Source: Lachnospiraceae bacterium A4
Lineage (GTDB): Bacteria > Bacillota > Clostridia > Lachnospirales > Lachnospiraceae
Assembly: GCA_000403215.2 (NCBI GenBank)
Contig: KE159533.1
Coordinates: 13,515 to 77,514, forward strand
Reading direction: 5' to 3'
Length of the DNA stretch: 64,000 nt
Shown here: in pieces, positions 8,989-16,797 of the stretch
Layout: the number at the start of each line of letters is the position of its first letter
Numbering within the stretch: the stretch's first letter is position 1
Notes under the pieces: generated by a model
Databases searched by the model: none
The model's input: the letters and a program-made list of their open reading frames with translations, nothing else
What the model was told of the DNA's origin: nothing
Made by a program: the position numbers and the translations under genes

Positions 8989-9090
8989 TTGACACTACCT
9001 AATAAACAGCTATAGGAAATCAATCAAACAGTATTCCCCACAGCCATAGCCAATATGTATCAATAGCACATGAATTTTGGTATCGGTATC

Positions 9091-9354
9091 CTATTCTTTC
9101 TTCAGGCCAAAGTAATTGGCTGCCTCAAGAATTCTGCGGTCAATCTCCCTCTTAAGTTCTTTTCCTTCAAGGGAATTGAGCTGCCACATGAATGCCGTGA
9201 AAACACACGTTCCATTAGCTGTTTTTGTGAAATGATTCCGGCGTTTAAATGTATTGGGGATAGGATCCATCATCAGCCTCTTCCCATACCCCAGCTTTTT
9301 TATCCGCCTTTTTACCTGTTTCTCAATTTCAGCATTTTTTGATGCCTTTGACAT
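9091..9354 (-). CDS. Hypothetical basic protein, 87 residues
   Basis: Starts MSKASKNAEIEKQVKRRIKK with AAAGGGTG seven bases upstream; the open frame extends further but lacks a good start. The protein is very basic at the N-terminus, with a middle segment (PIPNTFKRRNHFTKT) and a helical tail ending ANYFGLKKE. A nucleic-acid-binding role is possible from charge alone. It is the last gene of the minus-strand run that begins at 16.0 kb, and an insertion sequence lies directly downstream. Family not recognised. Confidence 0.45.
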   Translation of the reverse strand: MSKASKNAEIEKQVKRRIKKLGYGKRLMMDPIPNTFKRRNHFTKTANGTCVFTAFMWQLNSLEGKELKREIDRRILEAANYFGLKKE

Positions 9355-9447
9355 CAAGATCACCCTTTCTGCAGGTCGGGGGCCCTTCCGCTTCTGCACC
9401 CATAGAATAACACATGCCCCTTTCCCTGTCATCAGGGTGTCAAAAAA

Positions 9448-10596
9448 CTACCCCTGTTTGACACCACACTCATTTCCCTGCAACCCATGTTCTATCCTGA
9501 ACTGCTCGATTACCGCATCAATATCTATATCGGGCAAATCCACCTTTGGGAATGGTACAAGGCTCTCTTTATAGTCATCTATGGATTCCAGAAGTATCTC
9601 CTTTGCGGATTTCATATTGGAAAAATCTTCTTCATTTACAATGTCATCCTCCTTTGGCACCTCTATGCCCGGACAGCATTTTTCCAAAACTTCTTGTTCT
9701 ACCTCTGTCCTGCGTTTAGAAACTATTTTCCGTAAATACTCATAATCCTCCTGCCTTTTTATATATGAACCTGTTTTTTTGTCATAAATTTCTTTTCTCA
9801 GCTCTTCTGTTTTTTTCTGTAGTTTTTCATCAGAATTTAGGGCGTCATTAATTTTTTCTGCAAAAGCAAATTCCAACTCCGCACGTAATTCCTGCTCTGC
9901 CGTCAGATCCGCAGCACACTTTTCAGCAATATCATTGATTTCCATCTGACGGATTTCGCCCATGTTATCGTAGATGAATCCCCATTTATCAAGAAAAAGC
10001 TTTAAATCCTCCGCCATTGCATCAAGCCATACACAATTTTCGTTTCCGCCAAGACTGGTCTTCCATTTAGGCCAGTATGTTTTTCCTGCCAACTGCTCTA
10101 ATTCAAAGGTCATCTCTAAAACCTTTCCATAGCGTTTCCGCACAGGGTAATCTGTCAGATTTGACATGATTATCCCAATCTGCGCCAAGTCTTCTTCCGG
10201 GGTGCCATTATTCATAAAAACCCTGTACATCCCTTCTACAATCCATATGATATATCGATCAGGCACTTTATCCCAGTGTCCCCTCCGCATTTCAAGCACA
10301 TTAGGCTCCGTAAACTTATCCAATAATTCAATCAGGAATTCCTTACTCTTTACAGAAAATTCATAACCATTTTCATTTATGTCAAATCCCGGCTTAATAT
10401 ATTTGAAATATTCTGAAAGCTGTAGCGTGTTAATAATTTCCGAAAGATATCTGCTGTTCTTAGACATAAAATTTGACATTTTACTTTTTTCTGTCTTTCC
10501 GTATATTCCTTCATGCCATTGCCGCCTTTTATAAAATTCATTTGAAATCTCTGTCAGATTAACCTTATCCCTTTGATTATTTTCAGCCACAACCAT
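9448..10596 (-). CDS. Hypothetical protein, 382 residues, helical
   Basis: Begins MVVAENNQRDKVNLTEISNE behind GGGACAGGGGGA. The start overlaps the end of the upstream membrane-protein gene by 14 bases, so the two are probably co-translated. The middle has an aromatic stretch (TYWPKWKTSLGGNENCVW) and the second half is highly charged coiled-coil-like (about residues 220-320), ending in an acidic Asp/Pro region. No signal peptide or membrane segment. No catalytic motif stands out. With its membrane partner it could form a two-component membrane/cytosol unit, but nothing in the sequence fixes its job. Confidence 0.5.
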   Translation of the reverse strand: MVVAENNQRDKVNLTEISNEFYKRRQWHEGIYGKTEKSKMSNFMSKNSRYLSEIINTLQLSEYFKYIKPGFDINENGYEFSVKSKEFLIELLDKFTEPNVLEMRRGHWDKVPDRYIIWIVEGMYRVFMNNGTPEEDLAQIGIIMSNLTDYPVRKRYGKVLEMTFELEQLAGKTYWPKWKTSLGGNENCVWLDAMAEDLKLFLDKWGFIYDNMGEIRQMEINDIAEKCAADLTAEQELRAELEFAFAEKINDALNSDEKLQKKTEELRKEIYDKKTGSYIKRQEDYEYLRKIVSKRRTEVEQEVLEKCCPGIEVPKEDDIVNEEDFSNMKSAKEILLESIDDYKESLVPFPKVDLPDIDIDAVIEQFRIEHGLQGNECGVKQG

Positions 10597-11329
10597 TCCC
10601 CCTGTCCCTTGCCGTGGAAACGACTTCCTTACATTTGAGTGCATAATATTTAACACCGTCATAATCCACCAGCCGAAATGTCTGATACAGGGAATTCCCG
10701 TCTATATCGTCATAACATATATTAAACTCCAAAGGCAGTCTCTGCTTTTCATCTCTTGCCTCGTTACTATCCAGCACTGCCTTTAGGCCCTTTAGATATT
10801 TCCTTACATCTTCTGAATCACTGAATGCCGCCTGTATCGACTTTGATTCTCCCAGTTTTATTGCCGGAAACATATACTTTTCAAAAACACATATGTGCAT
10901 GACTGGATACTCACCGATATTTTCAATTTTTATTGTGAAATTATCATATCGGGGATATGTGGATGCATCACTTGGATTAAATGAAACTGCATAATTCCCC
11001 ACATGACTGTTTTGCGCAGAAATATCAATAGAAAAAATCGGCTGTATCATTTCCAGGCGTTCTTTATATCGCCGCTCATCTTCCCGCTTACTAAAATAAC
11101 TACTTTGAAATAATGCGATCAGGCTGACTGCAATAGTGCCTATGAACGATAAATATGCCCCAAAGAACCCAAGCCAATCCCTTTTTTCCAATTCTCTTCC
11201 TGGCATCAGAAATCCATCACCCCAAAAACATCCATAGACTATAATGTAAAACAGCACAGCAAGCACTACAAAAAAGACTGATAGCCGTGCTGCCTTTTTA
11301 CCGTTTTGACGCTTATCACATTTTCTCAT
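10583..11329 (-). CDS. Two-pass membrane protein with a cytosolic beta domain
   Basis: From the Met at 11329 (GGAGG ten bases upstream) the protein has a basic N-terminus and two hydrophobic segments. These lie near residues 12-32 (LSVFFVVLAVLFYIIVYGCF) and 52-75 (FFGAYLSFIGTIAVSLIALF). A short charged coil follows, then about 160 residues of beta-rich sequence. This layout, two helices then a linker with paired basic/acidic residues and a beta sandwich, occurs in many membrane proteins of unknown function in bacterial defence loci. The overlap with the next gene argues for a joint function. Family not named. Confidence 0.5.
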   Translation of the reverse strand: MRKCDKRQNGKKAARLSVFFVVLAVLFYIIVYGCFWGDGFLMPGRELEKRDWLGFFGAYLSFIGTIAVSLIALFQSSYFSKREDERRYKERLEMIQPIFSIDISAQNSHVGNYAVSFNPSDASTYPRYDNFTIKIENIGEYPVMHICVFEKYMFPAIKLGESKSIQAAFSDSEDVRKYLKGLKAVLDSNEARDEKQRLPLEFNICYDDIDGNSLYQTFRLVDYDGVKYYALKCKEVVSTARDRGNGCG

Positions 11330-11471
11330 AAAGCAAAATCCTCCACAGAGATTTATATACACTGATACATTTGTCACCCAGGCATCAAAGGCCATTCCAG
11401 CACACTCCCATATGCTTTTCAAGCGATTTACAGATACTAATTGATATTATCTATTCTGCATAACCCCTTGT

Positions 11472-12479
11472 TTATGTATTCCTCGCCTTTGAAATCTCCA
11501 TTGCCTCCGTAATCGTATCCGATGTAAGGAGCGTGTCAAGCTGCGCCCATACACGGTTCGACATCACAATTTTGGCTCCTGTGCGGATATCCTTTGATGG
11601 TATGATTGCCGGTCCCAGCTCATACACAAAATGCGTCCTTGAAAGTTCTGTGTCCGGTATTTCCGGGACAAACGGGTGTAGGTTATCCGTAACAGTATAT
11701 TTTTCTATATGGTGGATTGATTGCAACTTCCCATGATATCTGAAAGCAATATATGTCAGCGGCTCCTTCGGCCACCCGCCTTTTCCACCGCCAACCGGGC
11801 AGCAGTACCTATTGTACTTCCTGACAATATCCACATATGTGATTCCTGCAGTTTCCTTTTTCCCTTCTGATGTTACGATTTCCACTTCACCCAGGCCAAG
11901 CGATACAACATATACCCAATTTGTGTCCTTATTCTGTGTAGTCATTATTCTTTTAATATACCTCTCTAATTCCCCAAGAATATAGTTCTGTTTGCCCGCA
12001 GTCTTTATCCGCAGTTCCCCTGCGAGGTCACATATCACCATCCACGGAAGGTGAAGCACCATAGTTCCCGGTATTACCGGCAGCCGCTTTTTTGCATACA
12101 TCTCCGTGCATTCTGACATGGACACGATTGCTTTCATTTTAGTAGGACTTCTGACGACCCCCTCCCTTTTCGAATACAGTTTTAACTGTGACTCTCCCGG
12201 AAGAATCCACCCCCGTTTTGCTTCGATGATAATATAGAATTTTTGGTTGTCGGTAATCTCCAGGTCGGTGATGCCCCCGCCCTTTTCAAATTCCTGGTAC
12301 CGAATCACTGCATTGTCCGCGTCCACACTTACATGGAGCAGATACTCAATAACCTTCTCCAGCAGATTAGGACACTTCACAAAAGCCCATGCTATGCTTT
12401 TGGTTATATCATTTTCCCTGTCTCCTATAAGGTCAAAAATCGTCTCGACCTTTTCGTTATATGTAAATAATTCTGCCAT
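11472..12479 (-). CDS. PD-(D/E)XK nuclease-like protein
   Basis: 335 residues starting MAELFTYNEK, with GGAG nine bases upstream; the in-frame GTG three codons earlier is less well placed. GITDLEITDN followed by YIIIEAKRGW (about residues 70-92) gives the Asp...Glu-x-Lys arrangement of PD-(D/E)XK endonucleases, preceded by a helix with an acidic start (DRENDITKSIAW). The rest is alpha/beta without a helicase or specificity domain. Enzymes of this superfamily act in restriction, repair and anti-phage systems. Its place in a run with HNH-like, OGG-like and Ada-like proteins supports DNA metabolism or defence. The specific family is unknown. Confidence 0.65.
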   Translation of the reverse strand: MAELFTYNEKVETIFDLIGDRENDITKSIAWAFVKCPNLLEKVIEYLLHVSVDADNAVIRYQEFEKGGGITDLEITDNQKFYIIIEAKRGWILPGESQLKLYSKREGVVRSPTKMKAIVSMSECTEMYAKKRLPVIPGTMVLHLPWMVICDLAGELRIKTAGKQNYILGELERYIKRIMTTQNKDTNWVYVVSLGLGEVEIVTSEGKKETAGITYVDIVRKYNRYCCPVGGGKGGWPKEPLTYIAFRYHGKLQSIHHIEKYTVTDNLHPFVPEIPDTELSRTHFVYELGPAIIPSKDIRTGAKIVMSNRVWAQLDTLLTSDTITEAMEISKARNT

Positions 12480-12602
12480 TAACCCCACTCCTCAGAAATA
12501 AGCCGTCCAACCAATAAACCATATAAAAATTATACAATAGAATGATAAGGCTTGCAATATGGATACCAACGGCACACCGCCACCATAAATCTGCTGAGGC
12601 TG

Positions 12603-13601
12603 TTATTCCTGCTCTTCTTCCCCGACATCCTGCCAAAGCACAAAATCCACCTTTTTCAAATCTGTAAACCCTGTTTTGGGGAAAGCCTCATCAAATGCCC
12701 GGATGACCGCCTTCCCATCATCGGATGCCACATAGTTAAGAAAATCCCTCTTGTACCTCTTATAACGGTCAAGTATCTTCTTTTCCCTGTCTTTTGTACC
12801 ATAGGCTGGTATCTTATAGCCAAAATGCCTGTCCGTGACATTCTTGTCCCATATTGGCTGCTCCGGATCAAGCGTATGTACTAGCTTGCTCGAAAATGAA
12901 ACCTCCAGCGTTCCGTATTTCAGAAAATATGACAGTGCTTCTTCAAACGAAGGCACCGTCTCTTTACACCGTTCCATGTACGCAAAATAATCCCGCCGGA
13001 ACTCCTTCGAGTACCTGCCGAGCGTATAAAAGTTTTCATATGTCTTCTGGAATCTCTCATCCAGGGATACATCAACCCGCCACAACTTCTCCATGATGGA
13101 TCGATACCGCTCTATGCCGGTAAGCATCCTGGGTTTTGCCAATATTGCCGGGAGCCTCTTTAAATCAAATATCTCATCTCTTTTGTCCGTTCCGCCCCCG
13201 TCAATCTCTTTCAGGCGTTCAAGCCACCTCTGTATACTCCCTTTCTGGAAGAAGCCAAGCAACGCCCCATCACAAAACCTCTCTGTCCTAACCGCCCCCA
13301 GCAGGAGAGCCATGACACATATCCCATCCTTGTTAGCAACATTCACGGCATCCATGGATACGTTCCCCCATTTGATCCCGTTTTGTTCCAGAATATCCCT
13401 ATACCGGTTCAAGCCGTATTCCGGATGATTCTTTTCAAATGTGAACACCGCATCCATTAATTTTCTCACAAGTCCTGAATACGACACAAAAGGCATCTGG
13501 ATTGGGTGTTCCGGGCTCCCGTCATTTTCACGGTCAATGATCCAGCTCCCATATTCCTCCTGCGGGAGTTCCCCTAAAATATCTGTAAGTTGCTCATACA
13601 T
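12603..13601 (-). CDS. DUF6508 protein fused to an OGG-like helix-hairpin-helix domain
   Basis: Residues 1-135 carry the DUF6508 pattern: IIDRENDG, PIQMPFVSYS, ILEQNGIKWG, ERFCDGALLGFF and RWLERLKEID. The second half contains SFSSKLVHTLDPEQPIWDKN, the core of an 8-oxoguanine-glycosylase-like (OGG-like) helix-hairpin-helix domain, with the usual Lys and an Asp after the Trp. The two usually occur as separate proteins, so this is a fusion of an uncharacterised domain with a base-excision-type module. GGAGG eight bases before the ATG supports the start. Whether it is an active glycosylase cannot be judged here. Confidence 0.7.
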   Translation of the reverse strand: MYEQLTDILGELPQEEYGSWIIDRENDGSPEHPIQMPFVSYSGLVRKLMDAVFTFEKNHPEYGLNRYRDILEQNGIKWGNVSMDAVNVANKDGICVMALLLGAVRTERFCDGALLGFFQKGSIQRWLERLKEIDGGGTDKRDEIFDLKRLPAILAKPRMLTGIERYRSIMEKLWRVDVSLDERFQKTYENFYTLGRYSKEFRRDYFAYMERCKETVPSFEEALSYFLKYGTLEVSFSSKLVHTLDPEQPIWDKNVTDRHFGYKIPAYGTKDREKKILDRYKRYKRDFLNYVASDDGKAVIRAFDEAFPKTGFTDLKKVDFVLWQDVGEEEQE

Positions 13602-13672
13602 TTTTTACCGCCTCCATTTTATCCAGATCACACTACTTTTCAATAAAGCAAGCATAACATTTCTCTCCACCC

Positions 13673-14494
13673 CTATCTTTCCGTGGTGTTTTCCCTGATT
13701 TGCGCCTCCCCCTCTGCACTTCCCGTAATTTCCTCCTTAGTCCGGTAATCGCCCGAAAATATTGTATTGCATTCAAGTTTCGGAATGATTATTTGTACAT
13801 CACCTTCATCCTCATACTGCCACTCTGAAAAAGATGTAATTTCAACACCGTCCGGTTTATAGTTTTTAGGCTTGTCTATGTACAGCGTAAATCCCAGCGG
13901 ATATGTAGAAATCTCAGAAAGCGTTATTATTCCAAAATTAGTTGCCTGAACCATAATCCCATTCATCCTTTCGAGTGCGCCAGCATGGATATGGGCATAC
14001 AGATGATATCGCTCTCGGTTAAAAGACCTACTTGTCTTATCAAGAAGATACCCCTTTAAGGAATCATCCCCCATAAGCCCACTATTAATATCACAAAACA
14101 TAGTCATCACCTGCTTAAAAATCGGCAGCGGCCTTATGTTTTTGATCCTTAACCCAAGTGATTCATACTTCTGCTCCCTGGCCTGCAGCATTACCCCCTG
14201 AATAGCATGGACAAACCTGCTATATCCTGGAACGTACCATTGACCAGTACAGGAATTGCAGTCACTGCATAAATAAAATCCTCCTCTCCCTCGCTGCTGT
14301 ATCTTGCCTTTCCCATAATTTATTTCCCACGGAAGTTTATTTTCTTTTATGATGTCTTTAATGACGGCATCAAGGCATACATTCCTCACTGCCCCTTTAT
14401 TGAACACAGTTTCCGGAGGAACATATTCAAATGTCAATTCTTTGTTTTCTCCACATAATCTACAGATACCATATGTCTTCTGCTTTCGGCTCAT
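13673..14494 (-). CDS. HNH-like treble-clef protein lacking the usual first His
   Basis: Starts MSRKQKTYGICRLCG behind GAGAGGTG. The pattern CRLCGENKELTFEYVPPE ... FN ... CSDCNSCTGQWY matches HNH-type treble clefs, where a first Cys pair is followed by a T-x-EHVPP box and a second Cys pair. Here the box reads FEYVPP, so the catalytic His is replaced by Tyr. The protein may bind zinc without cutting, or use another residue. The C-terminal 180 residues are alpha/beta and unrecognised. It is part of the minus-strand run of DNA-related genes. Confidence 0.55.
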   Translation of the reverse strand: MSRKQKTYGICRLCGENKELTFEYVPPETVFNKGAVRNVCLDAVIKDIIKENKLPWEINYGKGKIQQRGRGGFYLCSDCNSCTGQWYVPGYSRFVHAIQGVMLQAREQKYESLGLRIKNIRPLPIFKQVMTMFCDINSGLMGDDSLKGYLLDKTSRSFNRERYHLYAHIHAGALERMNGIMVQATNFGIITLSEISTYPLGFTLYIDKPKNYKPDGVEITSFSEWQYEDEGDVQIIIPKLECNTIFSGDYRTKEEITGSAEGEAQIRENTTER

Positions 14495-14531
14495 TACCTT
14501 GCACCTCTCTATATAATTCCTGCATAGCATA

Positions 14532-14732
14532 TCATGAACAGTTAATGCTTACGCTGGATTCCCCATCTGCATCGATATCTCTATTTCTCACAAATTTATA
14601 GATTGCTACGATTTCCTCTCTTGGAAGGTTTGGGAAAACATTTATAACACCCTCAAGATTAAGTCCGCATCTGCACATAGATTCTACGGCACGTTTATCC
14701 TGTTCCTGCATCATTACCTCCATAGTAGCCAA
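14532..14732 (-). CDS. Small hypothetical protein, 66 residues
   Basis: A short open frame ending one base before the next gene's open frame begins. The product is acidic and helical; RAVESMCRCGLNLEGVINVF followed by PREEIVAIYKF suggests a small helix-turn-helix-like or adaptor protein. The start is uncertain: ATGGAGGTAATGATGCAG offers a GGAGGT before the later Met. It fits the spacing of the run and has no better overlapping alternative. Function unknown. A CCCATG/CATGGG hairpin lies just upstream at 14751-14764. Confidence 0.4.
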   Translation of the reverse strand: MATMEVMMQEQDKRAVESMCRCGLNLEGVINVFPNLPREEIVAIYKFVRNRDIDADGESSVSINCS

Positions 14733-14782
14733 TCTTCTGTTTGAAAACCTCCCATGCCCATGGGATAAGCCTTAATTTCCTG

Positions 14783-15394
14783 TTAGCAGCAGGACAACTG
14801 CTTTATCCCTTCCTGCTGTTCTATCATTAGGAACAGGCTGTCCAACCTTTTGGCGCTGCGTTTCTCCTCCCGCTTCTTCGCCGTCCTATAATGCAACTTC
14901 TGCCGTTCCGTATTCTGTGGCAGTTTACGGTAATCCTTCGGTGCGTTCTGCTTGAATTCGTCATGCTCCTTTATGTATTTCAGATACTTCATGATGCTCC
15001 CGGCCTCCGGCATATCGCCCTGGCGGTGAAATGGTGCCTTTTCCACATCTTCCATGCAAACCCTACCGTTCACATAGTTCCTGTGGAGAAGGATAAACTT
15101 TTGTTCCCTAATCTTGTATATGATCTTCCAGCACCCAACATCCGTCCATACATAAATTTTCCTGTCCTTCAAATCCACATTTATGTTGAACTGCTCCGCA
15201 TACCTCGCAATTTTCTCCTTTTCCAGCTTGTAGAGGAATTCAATGCCATCACAGCACTTACATGGACGGTATCCCTTCCATTCCGCATCCTTCCAATCCA
15301 TCTTAATTCGATTCTTCTTCCGGATTTTTCCCGCATACCTGCATTCCGGTCTGTGGTAAACCATATTTGATGATTCCCTGCTCATAATCCTCAT
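14783..15394 (-). CDS. Protein with N-terminal Ada-like zinc domain
   Basis: 203 residues. Residues about 10-48 (VYHRPECRYAGKI...KGYRPCKCC) match the Ada/metal-binding pattern His-x3-Cys ... GYRPCKxC, in which four Cys bind zinc; in Ada this domain can accept a methyl group from DNA phosphate. The rest is basic and helical, with a Lys/Arg-rich tail and no methyltransferase active site (no PCHR motif). It is likely a DNA-binding protein. AAAGGAG nine bases before the ATG supports the start. It follows the intact A/B cassette with a 76-base gap and may share its transcript. Confidence 0.6.
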   Translation of the reverse strand: MRIMSRESSNMVYHRPECRYAGKIRKKNRIKMDWKDAEWKGYRPCKCCDGIEFLYKLEKEKIARYAEQFNINVDLKDRKIYVWTDVGCWKIIYKIREQKFILLHRNYVNGRVCMEDVEKAPFHRQGDMPEAGSIMKYLKYIKEHDEFKQNAPKDYRKLPQNTERQKLHYRTAKKREEKRSAKRLDSLFLMIEQQEGIKQLSCC

Positions 15395-15470
15395 ACCCTT
15401 TTGCTCCTTTCCCCAAGTTGGTCTTATTTATAAGATAAGGATATCAGAATATGTGTCCCAAAAAGCGGAC

Positions 15471-15674
15471 TCAATGCCATATTTTTTCAAAATCATCCTC
15501 TATGCACTCCAAATAAATATGCTCCTCATCATTTAAATTTAGCAGTTCCATATGACGCTCTACTGTCAAGGCATTCCGATTCGTAACCGGCACTATTTCA
15601 CTTTCTCCAGTCACTCTGTCCACTCTCAGATACTTCCGTACATTAACCAGGCTAAAATAAATCTTCTGTTTCAT
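15471..15674 (-). CDS. Cassette gene B, intact copy (67 residues)
   Basis: A small protein starting MKQKIYFSLVNVRKYLRVDR and ending with an acidic helix (DDFEKIWH). The phrase PVTNRNALTVERHMELLNLN is nearly identical in the frameshifted copy at 3.9-4.1 kb. Its start overlaps the last bases of gene A by 4, so the two are translationally coupled. The alternation of a beta opening and basic then acidic parts resembles small regulatory or antitoxin-like proteins, but no family is recognised. Retention of one good copy suggests the pair works together. Confidence 0.6.
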   Translation of the reverse strand: MKQKIYFSLVNVRKYLRVDRVTGESEIVPVTNRNALTVERHMELLNLNDEEHIYLECIEDDFEKIWH

Positions 15675-15967
15675 ATTCTCCCCTTCCCTTTCCAGACCTT
15701 CTTACGTCCGTTCATCTGAAATTCATCATGCGACTTGATCCCGGACACTGCCTCCGTCAGATTACAAGCTGTCCCCTGGGTATGATATTCATCAGAGTCA
15801 TTATGCTTATGGTAAATTACGAAATGCCGGAATGTGGGATACTCCCTCTCAATCAGGTGCCAATAATGCCCTGTGTTTTTTGACCTCAACGTGACCGCAA
15901 ATGCCCCTGTCTGCAATACCTCAAAATAGTTCCCTTCGACCTTTTTTAGTTCTTCTGTTGTTATCAT
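15671..15967 (-). CDS. Cassette gene A, intact copy (98 residues)
   Basis: Begins MITTEELKKVEGNYFEVLQT behind TAGGAG. It shares with the copy at 4146-4418 the aromatic core (GHYWHLIE), VIYHKHND and the closing GIKSHDEF helix. The conserved IYHKH motif, with nearby Tyr and His, could bind a metal or form an active site, but this is speculation. It heads a minus-strand run of eight to ten genes reaching 9.1 kb. Upstream are a conserved inverted repeat and the dispersed repeat block III, so it may be the regulated first gene of that unit. Confidence 0.6.
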   Translation of the reverse strand: MITTEELKKVEGNYFEVLQTGAFAVTLRSKNTGHYWHLIEREYPTFRHFVIYHKHNDSDEYHTQGTACNLTEAVSGIKSHDEFQMNGRKKVWKGKGRI

Positions 15968-16035
15968 GATAATCTCCTATGTAAAAAAAACGCTCAAAAG
16001 CATCTTTCTCCATGTAGTGGCCTTTCTCCAATCAT

Positions 16036-16059
16036 TTAACAATTGCCTGCTATCGTTAA
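16036..16059. promoter_or_regulatory. Operator-like inverted repeat before cassette copy 2
   Basis: TTAACAAT and ATCGTTAA flank an 8-bp centre that differs by one base from the centre of the site at 4437-4464. Only one arm base differs between copies. It lies about 70 bases upstream of gene A. Conservation between two diverged copies of the cassette argues that it is functional. Confidence 0.5.
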
Positions 16060-16340
16060 AAAGAGGTGCAAAATATCCAACGGGGCTGTCTCAATATTAC
16101 CGCAATTTGCCCCAAAATCCAATAGGCTGCTCTGTCCAAACCTTGAAATGCCCTGTTTTCCAGCAATTCTGTAGGTTTCCATTGTATCAATTTTAGTGTT
16201 GTGATGTTCCTTTGACTCTGTGGACAATTTCCTAATCAATATTCAAATCACCTATCGTAAAAAATTCACCCCAACTCAGCCTTGAGTATATTGCATCAAA
16301 TTGTGGTACGCAATGCTATCGTTCTTATATTTATGAAAAT
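16060..16340. repeat. Non-coding repeat block III upstream of cassette copy 2
   Basis: The first half repeats block II (CCATTGTATCAATTTTAG and its surroundings) and the second half repeats block I (CATCAAATTGTGGTACGCAA, then CTATCGTT). This copy therefore joins sequences that are separated by about 2.7 kb at the left end of the window. No gene is supported here. Confidence 0.5.
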
Positions 16341-16480
16341 CACCCGAAAATCAAGATACCAGACCATCTTGAAACAATCCACAAATGAGCAATTTATTTT
16401 CCCGATAGCCCTCTTTTTTACCCTTCAATTATTCTCTTGAAAAAACTGGTGGACGATATGTCTAAAATAAACTTGCTAGG

Positions 16481-16669
16481 AAACTGGAATCTCATAATCC
16501 CCAATCAGCAAAATTCTCTGTGGTTGGTGGCTATGCAGTAAACCCAGAAACACTTGTCAACTTTGCGAATACTCTTGTGGACATCTTTAAGGAAATAAAG
16601 CAAAATGACCCCAATAGTGCCAAAAGAGGTAGCAAGATTTCATTTTGGAAATCTCACTGCCTCTATTGA
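16481..16669 (+). pseudogene. Short coding remnant
   Basis: A 62-codon stretch without an initiation codon reads KLESHNPQSAKFSVV, then YAVNPETLVNFANTLVDIFK and KEIKQNDPNSAKRGSK before a stop. Its composition is protein-like, a stop precedes it, and no ribosome binding site is present. It looks like the last part of a lost gene. Family not recognised. Confidence 0.3.
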
Positions 16670-16797
16670 TCTTACCAGATATCAATCTATCTGACGCTCA
16701 TATCCAGTTTTTCCTCATGAACTTTCAAGTCTCCATTTGTATCAATATTTTTAAGCAACACGACTTACAGCCATAGCTTCGTTCATAGTGGCTCTCC

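Larger units (their letters stand above)
7083..8999 (+). mobile_element. Complete insertion sequence with 11-bp terminal inverted repeats
   Basis: GGTAGTGTCAA at 7083-7093 and TTGACACTACC at 8989-8999 are perfect inverted repeats that enclose one transposase gene and a 285-base GC-rich tail. The length is 1917 bp. No target-site duplication is obvious beyond the AT-rich flanks. It landed directly upstream of the adaptor/zincin pair, so it may have displaced that pair's promoter. Confidence 0.85.

Noticed and set aside
16481-16669. Remnant considered as a functional small gene
   Set aside because: It has no start codon or ribosome binding site and is preceded by a stop, so it was kept only as a possible remnant.
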